DNA of 64,000 bases from an uncultured Mycobacteriaceae bacterium (lineage in GTDB: Bacteria > Actinomycetota > Actinomycetes > Mycobacteriales > Mycobacteriaceae), in the NCBI GenBank assembly GCA_902826815.1, contig CADEGF010000040.1:1-64000 (forward strand). The letters run 5' to 3'. Positions within the stretch are counted from its first letter, which is position 1; each line of letters starts with the position of its first letter. The notes beneath the pieces are model-generated. The model was not told where the DNA came from. It saw only the letters and a list, made by a program, of their open reading frames with translations, and ran no database searches. A program made the position numbers and the translations under genes. Below are positions 8,885 to 16,144 of the stretch, piece by piece.

Positions 8885-10231
8885 TCAGCCCGCTCTGAAG
8901 TCGATGGACGCGACCCACTTGGTGTTGTGTACACCTGGTAGGCCAGGGACGATGATGCGCGCAGGGAAGCCGTGATCCGGCGACAGGTCGGCGTCGTTGA
9001 CGCCCAGCGCCAGAAGGGAATCCGGGTGCATGACCTGATTGGACTGCAGCGTCGCGCGATTGAACCCGCCGCGGCGTTCGACCGAGCGCACGAACGCCGA
9101 CGTGGGCTCCGGCACGCCGGCCATTGCGGCCAGATCGCGCAGCGGCACGCCGGTCCACGTCTCGGTCGTCGACCACCCCTCGACGCACGCGATCGGCAGG
9201 CGGGCGGTGCGCTGCGGCATGGCGCGCAAGGCCGTGAGGTCGAAGGCCTTGGGTGACGGGCCGCCGGTCAGGGTGAGTCGCCATCGGTCGCCGGTGGCCT
9301 GTGAGGTGATGCCTGCGGCCCAGGCGGTCCTGTTGACCTGGAAGTCGTTGGGCCCGTCGCCGCGTGTACGCCCTCGTGGCAGCAGCAGCGCTGCCTTCCT
9401 GGTGACTCCGCCGACGGATTGGCCCGCCGTGATCACCGCGATGAACAGTGCTCCGCCGCCGACCAGTGCAAGGGCTCCGCGCCGGCTCATCGTCGGCGCG
9501 GTGGGGTTCTCGGCCACCAAACCGTCCGGCTCGAACGGTTCGGCGACGGTGTCGACGCGCTTGGTGCGCAGGACATCTCGCATCGACATCGACCGAAGAC
9601 CGGTCCACATGTGCGGGATCTTGATCGCGATGTGGATGACGAAGCCGGCGATGAAGACCCAGGCGCCGTAGTAGTGGGCGGTGTAGAAGCTGAACCCGAA
9701 GATGTAGTCGTACTGGATGTTCAGCACCCCGGTGATGATCTCGAACAGGATGCCGCCGACCAGCATCAGCAGCGAAACTCGTTCAACCACCTGCGCGATC
9801 GATTTGGCCGGTGGAAAGACAAAGAGCCGCGGGATCACCGACCACAGCTTGGCGAGCACGATCGGGATCAGGATGAGGCCGAGACCGACATGCAGTCCCT
9901 GGTTGAGCCGGTAGATCCACGCGGGCTCGGTCGGCCAGTCGAAGGTCGGAAGCTTCAACCACCCGACATCGCCGGGGATGGCCTGCCCGAACTGCGGGCC
10001 GTAGGCGATGTAGGACAGCAGGCCGGTGATGATCACGATCGGCAACGTCACCAACAGCACCGAGCCAAGCGCCGATGTCAGCCAGCGCCCGCGCAACGGG
10101 CTGCGCCAACGTTGCAGGAGTTTCGCACCCGGTGGTGGATGGTCTTGCAGGCCTCGCCACAGCGCACGTGGAGCCCCGTATTCAGCCTCATCCGACGGCG
10201 AACGCGCATCTTCCGGAGGAAGATTCGTCAT
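8885..10231 (-). CDS. Cytochrome b561-like / sulfite-oxidase-type molybdopterin oxidoreductase fusion
   Basis: A 448-residue two-domain protein. The N-terminal half has about four membrane helices in the style of cytochrome b561/formate dehydrogenase gamma, with candidate haem histidines H114, H187 and H200. A linker carries SRRGALALVGGG (about 249-260), a twin-arginine-like turn before a fifth helix. The C-terminal half is a sulfite-oxidase-fold molybdenum-cofactor domain: the metal-ligating cysteine is C349 in IACVEGWS, followed by W-G-VPL, HGFPARIIVPG and WV elements. A strong AAGGAG ribosome site supports the ATG at 10231. The redox partner and substrate are unknown; candidates include a quinol-linked sulfoxide or sulfite reaction. 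Confidence 0.85.
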   Translation of the reverse strand: MTNLPPEDARSPSDEAEYGAPRALWRGLQDHPPPGAKLLQRWRSPLRGRWLTSALGSVLLVTLPIVIITGLLSYIAYGPQFGQAIPGDVGWLKLPTFDWPTEPAWIYRLNQGLHVGLGLILIPIVLAKLWSVIPRLFVFPPAKSIAQVVERVSLLMLVGGILFEIITGVLNIQYDYIFGFSFYTAHYYGAWVFIAGFVIHIAIKIPHMWTGLRSMSMRDVLRTKRVDTVAEPFEPDGLVAENPTAPTMSRRGALALVGGGALFIAVITAGQSVGGVTRKAALLLPRGRTRGDGPNDFQVNRTAWAAGITSQATGDRWRLTLTGGPSPKAFDLTALRAMPQRTARLPIACVEGWSTTETWTGVPLRDLAAMAGVPEPTSAFVRSVERRGGFNRATLQSNQVMHPDSLLALGVNDADLSPDHGFPARIIVPGLPGVHNTKWVASIDFRAG

Positions 10232-10334
10232 GGCTACAGTATCTCCTTCGATCGGACCCCGGGAAACGAGAAGTCGACGTTCGCGAGCGGACGTCATTCA
10301 TTGGTTATCCCGAACAGCCAACCGTTACGTCGAT

Positions 10335-11108
10335 CTATCCGGTTGCTTCGAGAATGACGCGGACGGTGTCTGCCGGTTGGTCCCAGTGCGGAAAGTGGCC
10401 GCAGTCGTCGAACCAGCGCAGCGAGGCGTCGGGAAACAATTCCTGGGCACGGTGGGCCTGGCTCGGGAACGTGACCCGATCCCGGCGGCCCCAGCCGATC
10501 ACCGTCGAACCCATCAATGATCCGCGCGGTGCCCCCTGCTGATCCGGTCCGTTGATCAACGAACTCACAGCTTCGTCGAGGCTCGGTGAACGATCGAAGT
10601 TCTGCAACTCCTGTAGCACGAGATCGGGATCCAGGCGCGACGGGTGGGCCGAGAACTGGAGCATCAGCGCGCTGCGTCCAGCTTTGCTGCGCGTCAGAGT
10701 CGGCAACACAGGCTGAATCCTGCGCACCAAGGCGATCGATGCGCGCACCGTCGCACCGAAAACCGTGCGCTGCGCGTCGGTCCAGAACCCGCCGGGGTTC
10801 AATGCGACCACGTTGCCACGATGGCCGCGACGCGCCAACTCCAGAGCCATCCGCGCGCCCATCGAGCTACCCACCACGTCCACATCGCCCAAATCGCGTT
10901 CGGCGATGAAGTTTTCGACGGCGTCAGTAAGCGACGCGACGGTCACCTCGCCCGTCAGGGGCGGACTTTCACCGAATCCGGGCAGGTCGACCGAGATGAC
11001 TTCGCGCTCCCGCGCCAGTTCGCCGCAGACAGGGGCCCAGTTGAGCAGGTTGGACAGGCCGTGCACGAGCAGCAGCGGCTTTCCCGACCCTTCGCGAACG
11101 AACCTCAT
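10335..11108 (-). CDS. Alpha/beta hydrolase fold protein
   Basis: A 257-residue hydrolase beginning MRFVREGSGKPLLLVHGL. The oxyanion segment LLVHGL is followed by VDLPGFGES; the nucleophile elbow is GSSMGA (serine at about residue 87), the acid lies in GWGRRDRV and the histidine in DCGHFPHWDQP. All triad elements look present. The frame is open far upstream but that part reads as a shadow. It is co-oriented with the membrane protein upstream (51 bases away) and the Mo-oxidoreductase downstream. Substrate unknown. Confidence 0.8.
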   Translation of the reverse strand: MRFVREGSGKPLLLVHGLSNLLNWAPVCGELAREREVISVDLPGFGESPPLTGEVTVASLTDAVENFIAERDLGDVDVVGSSMGARMALELARRGHRGNVVALNPGGFWTDAQRTVFGATVRASIALVRRIQPVLPTLTRSKAGRSALMLQFSAHPSRLDPDLVLQELQNFDRSPSLDEAVSSLINGPDQQGAPRGSLMGSTVIGWGRRDRVTFPSQAHRAQELFPDASLRWFDDCGHFPHWDQPADTVRVILEATG

Positions 11109-11158
11109 GGTCCGTCGGGTAGCCCGACGCAGGCCCGCTAAACAACAGTTAGACGCCG

Positions 11159-12523
11159 TCACCAATTGGTCAGGATGACGCTGTTCAACACAATGGCGCC
11201 GATGACGTTGAGGCTGAGCCAGAAGCGGTGTGATTGTGGGGGCAACAGCGCGGCCGCCGCCGTGAGCCACATGGTGAACGGCAGCCAGATGCGTTCCGTC
11301 TCGGCCTTGCTCAGCATGCTCAGATCCGCGAAGAGGATCGCCACCAGTGCGGCGATCACGAGCACACGCAGGCCGGGAGCCCGTCGGATGGCGGCGATGT
11401 CGAAGGCCCTGCCGATCCCCGCCACGCTGCCGAGTCCGATCGCACACACCACCGACGCGAAGTTGGCCCACGACCAGTACTGAAACGGCCGGTCATGCGC
11501 GATGCCCTGCCAATAGCGTTCCTGCACAAGGTGATAGCCGTCGAACCACCAGAAGCCGAAGGCGAAGAACACACCGACGACGAATCCGGCCATCAGGGCC
11601 GTGGGCACCAGGGTGCGAAGCGCCGTGTGCCAGTCGACGGCGGTGCTGAGCACCGCCATGGCCAGAAACGCAATCAGCGCGACACCGTAGTTGAGGAAGA
11701 TCGCCCAGCCAAGCAGCACGCCGGAACCACCGGCTACCAGCAGTGGCACCCGCACCTTCTGCCGAGCCGCGAGGGCCAACAGGGCGATGCCCCATGCGGC
11801 GACGCCCGCGAAGTAGCCGTCAGCGGAGACGGCGACCCAGATCGCCGTCGGCGCGACGGCCACGAACGGCGCGGCCAGCCGGGCGGTCTCCTCGTCGGCG
11901 ACGGCGCGCACCGCGACGATGATCGCGGCAGCGGCACTCGACCCCACCAGCAGGCACAGCAGTCCCGCCCATGCGCCGCCGCTCAGCCCGATGCGGTCCA
12001 GCCAGACGAACGTCAACAGCGCGCCTGGAGGATGTCCGGACACGTGGGTGATCCACGAATCGGGCTGGTAGTCGAGGATTCGGCGGGAGAAGCTGCTGAG
12101 CGCCTTTGGGATGTCGTCGACGATCGGCACCTGGCGCAGGTACTCGTGGCGGGAGGTGAGCCGGCCGGCGAATCCGCGCTGCCAGCCGTCGATCATGGCC
12201 AGCGAGAACGCCCAGGCGCACGACGTCGCCCAGGTCGTGAAGGTCAGCGCCCGCCACGGCAGGCGCTGCGCGAGGCTCGGCCCCCACAACACCGCCGCGA
12301 CCCCGATGAGAATGGCGAACGGCGTCCCCCATCCGACATGGACGTTCCACCACCCGAAGATCGGCGCCACCCCTGCGAAGACGCGGAAACGGTCGGGGGT
12401 CGCGTTGATCAGCGGCGTGACAATGCCCAGATGAAGGTGTGGAACGACGAAAGCTGCGACCAGCAGGACGACGGCGACGCCGACCGCAACCGCCTCTTTT
12501 CGGCCTACTTCGAGCTTGGGCAC
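11159..12523 (-). CDS. Polytopic integral membrane protein, Rv0541c-like
   Basis: A 454-residue protein with about eleven hydrophobic segments spread over its length and few charged residues between them. A large early loop contains WQRGFAGRLTSRHEYL and HVSGHPPGALL, reminiscent of GT-C-type membrane glycosyltransferases, though no diagnostic catalytic pair is obvious. Length and position after an Rv0540-like gene match Rv0541c, a conserved membrane protein of unknown function. It starts with ATG at 12523 and is divergent from the DUF417 gene. Confidence 0.75.
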   Translation of the reverse strand: MPKLEVGRKEAVAVGVAVVLLVAAFVVPHLHLGIVTPLINATPDRFRVFAGVAPIFGWWNVHVGWGTPFAILIGVAAVLWGPSLAQRLPWRALTFTTWATSCAWAFSLAMIDGWQRGFAGRLTSRHEYLRQVPIVDDIPKALSSFSRRILDYQPDSWITHVSGHPPGALLTFVWLDRIGLSGGAWAGLLCLLVGSSAAAAIIVAVRAVADEETARLAAPFVAVAPTAIWVAVSADGYFAGVAAWGIALLALAARQKVRVPLLVAGGSGVLLGWAIFLNYGVALIAFLAMAVLSTAVDWHTALRTLVPTALMAGFVVGVFFAFGFWWFDGYHLVQERYWQGIAHDRPFQYWSWANFASVVCAIGLGSVAGIGRAFDIAAIRRAPGLRVLVIAALVAILFADLSMLSKAETERIWLPFTMWLTAAAALLPPQSHRFWLSLNVIGAIVLNSVILTNW

Positions 12524-12649
12524 GACCGCAAGGATAGGGGGCTGGCGCGAAGACGAGGTCGCCTTGCATCACGCCGTGTAACGCTTCGCCGACTTTCGCC
12601 CACTAGGACGAGGCACCACTGTGCCGGAACCTGGACGAGAGGATTGAAA

Positions 12650-13165
12650 ATGCCGAATGCCCGCTCCGTCGCCGCGTCGCGCTTTGCCGCCGCGGCGGTG
12701 TTGACCAGCGCCGGACATCTCGTGAGTCGCTACGGGCTTGTGATCGTGTTGGCGTGGATCGGCTTCGGGAAGTACGTGAAGATGGAGGCGAAGGTTCTCA
12801 TCGAACACAGTTTCCTGATGTCGTGGATCTACCACTTCCTCAGCGTGGGTGCCGTTGCGACTGCGCTTGGGACCGTGGAGATCTTCGCGGCGGTGCTGAT
12901 TGCGCTGCGGCCGGTGTCGCCCACGATCTCCGCAGCCGGCAGCGCGATGGCCGTCGTGCTGTTTCTTGGCACTGTCAGCTTCCTGTTCACCACTCCTGGG
13001 CTTGCGGTCAGCCGCCTCGCCGGTATCCCGATTCTTGGCGCACAGCCGGGCCAGTTCCTGCTCAAGGACTTGGTGCTGCTCGGTGTCGCGCTGTGGACGC
13101 TCGGCGAATCACTGAGTGCGCGTAAGGAACGAGACGCGCGGACCGACGAGGTTGGTGTCTCATAG
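12650..13165 (+). CDS. DUF417 (YkgB/RclC-like) membrane protein
   Basis: A 171-residue membrane protein with four hydrophobic segments (about 23-42, 60-85, 93-117 and 135-160). It resembles the DUF417 family that includes E. coli RclC, which contributes to reactive-chlorine resistance; the core pattern is an early ...VIVLAWIGFGKY and a late QFLLKDLVLLGVAL. GAGAGG precedes the ATG at 12650 at suitable spacing. A much longer upstream frame is an antisense shadow of the preceding gene. It is followed four bases later by the GNAT gene. Confidence 0.78.
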   Translation: MPNARSVAASRFAAAAVLTSAGHLVSRYGLVIVLAWIGFGKYVKMEAKVLIEHSFLMSWIYHFLSVGAVATALGTVEIFAAVLIALRPVSPTISAAGSAMAVVLFLGTVSFLFTTPGLAVSRLAGIPILGAQPGQFLLKDLVLLGVALWTLGESLSARKERDARTDEVGVS

Positions 13166-13169
13166 GTGT

Positions 13170-14009
13170 GTGACCGAACCCCTCTTCTGCGGCGTCGAAC
13201 TGGCCGCGCGCATCGAGCGCGCCGAAGCCCAGTTGATCGCCGCGGGCACGGATGTCGCAATCCGCCGTGACCCCGGTCGCGCCTTTGCGACAGCCATCGC
13301 AGGCGGCGTCGCCTGCTTCGGGGAGGACGGTGCGCCGTTCAACAAGGTCGCCGGGCTCGGCTTCGGCGGCGTGCCAGGTGAGGCGGCGCTCGACGAGATC
13401 GAATTGGCCTACGGGGCTCGAGGCGCCGCCGTTCAGGTGGAACTGGCCCATATGGCCGACCCGGAAATCGCCGTCGTGCTGACGGGACGCGGCTATCGGC
13501 TCGTCGCGTTCGAGAACGTACTGGGGCGTCTGTTGCGGGGTGACGAGACGGAACCCCTTCCTGACGGGGTGGACGTCCGGCGCAGCGGCGAGGACGAACT
13601 GGGTACCTGGATCGACGTGGTGGTCACCGGCTTCGCGCATCCCGACGACCAGGGCGTCGCGCCGCACGAGGCCTTCCCGCGAGAGACGGTCGAACGCGCC
13701 GAACGCGATTTCGTCGCCGCGGGTGCGCTGACCTATCTCGCCTCGAGAAACGGTGTTGTCGCAGGCGGAGGCGGGTTGGCCATCACCGACGGGGTTGCCC
13801 AGCTGGTGGGTGCGGCCACCGCGCCGGAGCACCGTCGGCGGGGTGTGCAGTCGGCCCTGCTGGCGACTCGGCTCGCCGACGCGGCCGAGGCAGGCTGCGA
13901 TATCGCGGTCGTCACGACGGCCCCGGGCTCGAAGTCTCAGCAGAACGTGCAACGTCAGGGCTTCCACTTTCTGTACACCCGGGCGGTCCTCGTGAAGGTT
14001 ACGGAATAA
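13170..14009 (+). CDS. GNAT family N-acetyltransferase
   Basis: A 279-residue GNAT protein. The acetyl-CoA-binding loop is EHRRRGVQSALL (about residues 220-231), followed by the C-terminal strand-helix TTAPGSKSQQNVQRQGF. The N-terminal half looks like a degenerate or second GNAT-like domain. Two GTGs near 13168-13170 are possible; the one at 13170 (MTEPLFCG) is used, while an earlier in-frame start at 13116 would overlap the DUF417 gene. The acceptor substrate is unknown. Confidence 0.8.
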   Translation: MTEPLFCGVELAARIERAEAQLIAAGTDVAIRRDPGRAFATAIAGGVACFGEDGAPFNKVAGLGFGGVPGEAALDEIELAYGARGAAVQVELAHMADPEIAVVLTGRGYRLVAFENVLGRLLRGDETEPLPDGVDVRRSGEDELGTWIDVVVTGFAHPDDQGVAPHEAFPRETVERAERDFVAAGALTYLASRNGVVAGGGGLAITDGVAQLVGAATAPEHRRRGVQSALLATRLADAAEAGCDIAVVTTAPGSKSQQNVQRQGFHFLYTRAVLVKVTE

Positions 14010-14038
14010 TCAGTCCATAAACTGCGTAGTGTGAGGTT

Positions 14039-14629
14039 ATGGCACGACCTCGCACATTTGACGAAAGCGACGTCATCGCCGCTGCGCGAGACGAGTTCTG
14101 GAACCGCGGCTACACGGCGACGTCGGTCGACGACCTCACGGCGGCAACCGGTCTCGGCAAGGGCAGCCTCTACGGGGCGTTCGGCGACAAGCACAGCCTC
14201 TACCTTCGCGCGCTCGACGACTACGTCAGCTCGTCGCTCGATGATGTCCGGGCCGGGCTACACGACCCGGCCTACAGCGCGTATCAACGGCTTGGGCGTC
14301 ACATCCGCGGGCAGGCAGGCGCGCTCATCGCGGACAAGAGCAGGCGCGGCTGTCTGATGGCCAAGGGTGCGGCGGAGCTCGCGGCCACCGATGACGCCGT
14401 CGAGTCGAAGGTGGCACACGCGTACGCAGCATGGCGTGACGAACTCGTCGCCTGCATCAAGGAGGCCCAGCGCGACGGGGACGTCGACGCCAGCCAGAAC
14501 CCGAAGGCGTTGGCCGGCGTGCTGCTGGCATTCATGCGAGGCCAGGAGGCCCTGCACAAGGGCGGCGCCAAGCCGGCTCAGCTGCGCGCTGCCGCCGACG
14601 ACATGGTGTCGCTGATACCCCGCGGTTAG
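14039..14629 (+). CDS. TetR family transcriptional regulator
   Basis: A 196-residue repressor. The N-terminal domain MARPRTFDESDVIAAA begins the three-helix DNA-binding fold, with the recognition region TSVDDLTAATGLGKGSLYGAFGDK at about residues 26-49. The C-terminal ligand domain resembles the AcrR/'TetR_C' group that often controls adjacent oxidoreductases. It is followed at 76 bases by an SDR gene on the same strand whose leader carries an imperfect inverted repeat, so self-contained control of that SDR is likely. Confidence 0.9.
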   Translation: MARPRTFDESDVIAAARDEFWNRGYTATSVDDLTAATGLGKGSLYGAFGDKHSLYLRALDDYVSSSLDDVRAGLHDPAYSAYQRLGRHIRGQAGALIADKSRRGCLMAKGAAELAATDDAVESKVAHAYAAWRDELVACIKEAQRDGDVDASQNPKALAGVLLAFMRGQEALHKGGAKPAQLRAAADDMVSLIPRG

Positions 14630-14658
14630 CCCGACGGAATAGAACCGCGGCCGTATAC

Positions 14659-14684
14659 GTACCTAATTATTGACCATTTAGTAC
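14659..14684. promoter_or_regulatory. Imperfect inverted repeat, candidate TetR operator
   Basis: An AT-rich 26-base element with GTAC at each end and partly symmetric interior (8 of 13 half-site positions match). It lies 21 bases before the SDR start and directly after the TetR gene. Similar bases (GTCCATAAACTG) occur just upstream of the TetR start. It is a candidate operator only. Confidence 0.4.
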
Positions 14685-14705
14685 AGAACTAGGAAGGCGT
14701 CGACC

Positions 14706-15467
14706 ATGTCACTCTTGGAAGGTAAGACGGCTGTCGTGACCGGCGGCAGCACAGGCATCGGATTCGCCACCGCGAAGCGGTTCGTCGAGGAGGGCGCGCA
14801 TGTCTTCATCACGGGACGCAGGCAAACCGAACTCGAAACGGCGGTAAAGGAACTCGGTGACAACGCCATCGGCGTGCAGGGCGATGTGAGCAACCCCGAA
14901 GACCTCGATCGGCTCTATACCGCCGTTGCCGATAGTGGACGACGGATCGACGTTCTCTTCGCCAACGCCGCTGTCATCGACGTCGCGCGGATCGGTGAAA
15001 TCACCGAGGAGCATCTCGACCACCTGTTGGGGGTCGACCTCAAGAGTGTCGTCTTCACTGTCCAGAAGGCGCTGCCGCTGCTGAACGACGGCGGCTCGAT
15101 AGTCCTGAACGCATCGACCGCGGCTGCCCGCGGAGCCGACGGGACCGGCGTCTATGCGGCCATCAAGGCGGCGATCCGCTCGTTCGCCAGAACATGGGCA
15201 CTTGAGCTGCGGGACCGCAGGATTCGCGTGAACGCGGTCAGCCCCGGCGCAACCAACACGCCCGGCATCAACGAACTCGCAGGCCTGATGTTCGCCGGAC
15301 CCACAGCGGCCGACCAGTTCGAGGACTACCAGAAGAGCATCGTCCCGATGGGCCGGTTCGGCGAGCCGCGGGAGGTCGCGAACGCCGTGCTGTTCCTGGC
15401 CTCGGATCTGAGCAGCTTCACCACCGGGGCAGACATCCCGGTCGACGGTGGCGTCAACCAGATCTGA
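14706..15467 (+). CDS. Short-chain dehydrogenase/reductase
   Basis: A 253-residue classical SDR. The cofactor motif is TGGSTGIG (about residues 12-19); the NAA element is FANAA and the catalytic Ser-Tyr-Lys set is NAST...VYAAIKAA (about 135-155). The C-terminus ends with the family pattern IPVDGGVNQI. An arginine in TGRR suggests NADP(H). A GGAAGG ribosome site supports the ATG. It follows a TetR regulator and is probably its target. Its stop lies two bases from that of the convergent flavin enzyme. Confidence 0.9.
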   Translation: MSLLEGKTAVVTGGSTGIGFATAKRFVEEGAHVFITGRRQTELETAVKELGDNAIGVQGDVSNPEDLDRLYTAVADSGRRIDVLFANAAVIDVARIGEITEEHLDHLLGVDLKSVVFTVQKALPLLNDGGSIVLNASTAAARGADGTGVYAAIKAAIRSFARTWALELRDRRIRVNAVSPGATNTPGINELAGLMFAGPTAADQFEDYQKSIVPMGRFGEPREVANAVLFLASDLSSFTTGADIPVDGGVNQI

Positions 15468-15468
15468 G

Positions 15469-16083
15469 TCAGTACAGGATGCTGCGCAGATTCTCCTCGC
15501 TGTAGTACTTCTCCAGCTCCGCCATGCTCATGTCCTTCTTGATGGCCTTGGCGAGCTGTGCGACGGTGGGCACCGCGGTGGGGTCCCAGGTCGACGGGTC
15601 CCAGGTGTCGGACCGCAGAAACGCCTTGGCGCAGTGGAAGAACACCTCTTCGACGTCGATCTCCAGCGCCAGGATGGGGCGCTTGCCCTGCATGGTCATG
15701 GCGTCGAAGTAGTCGGCGTCGGCGAGAATGCGCGCGGACCCGTTGATCCGCAGGGTGTCACCGCGGCCGGGAATCAGGAAGAGCGTGCCCACCCGTGGAC
15801 GCTGCAGCACGTTGAGGTAGCCGTCCACCCGCTTGTTGCCCGGCCGCTCCGGGATGGCGATCGTGGTGTCGTCGATGACGTGCACGAAGCCGGGCGGGTC
15901 CCCCTTCGGCGACACGTCGACGAGGCCGTTCGCGTCGCTCGTGGCGACGAACCCCAGCGGGGAGTGCGCCAACCAGTCCTGCTGGACGGCGGAGAGCCGC
16001 TTGGCGACCTTGTTGGCCACGGCGGAGTTGGGGTGACCGACGATGTCGCGCAGATCTTCGACGGTGGTGACTTCACGACGCAT
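15469..16083 (-). CDS. Pyridoxamine-5'-phosphate-oxidase-like FMN protein (MSMEG_1061-type)
   Basis: A 204-residue split-barrel protein of the PPOX superfamily. Features are FVATSDANGLVDVSPKGDPPGF (residues about 45-66, in part) and GNKRVDGYLNVLQRPRVGTLFLIPG, which together match the FMN-binding MSMEG_1061-type subfamily. These are usually flavin-dependent reductases or oxidases of unknown substrate and not true pyridoxamine phosphate oxidases. It is divergent from glycogen phosphorylase with 61 bases between the starts. Confidence 0.82.
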   Translation of the reverse strand: MRREVTTVEDLRDIVGHPNSAVANKVAKRLSAVQQDWLAHSPLGFVATSDANGLVDVSPKGDPPGFVHVIDDTTIAIPERPGNKRVDGYLNVLQRPRVGTLFLIPGRGDTLRINGSARILADADYFDAMTMQGKRPILALEIDVEEVFFHCAKAFLRSDTWDPSTWDPTAVPTVAQLAKAIKKDMSMAELEKYYSEENLRSILY

Positions 16084-16144
16084 GGCTCCATGATGCTCGA
16101 CTCAAGTTCTTTTGTGCGACGTCCTTTTCTGCGACACTGCGCCG

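Noticed and set aside
11234-12649. Long upstream extension of the DUF417 gene
   Set aside because: It is an antisense reading of the Rv0541c-like gene; the DUF417 protein has its own ATG with a good ribosome site at 12650.
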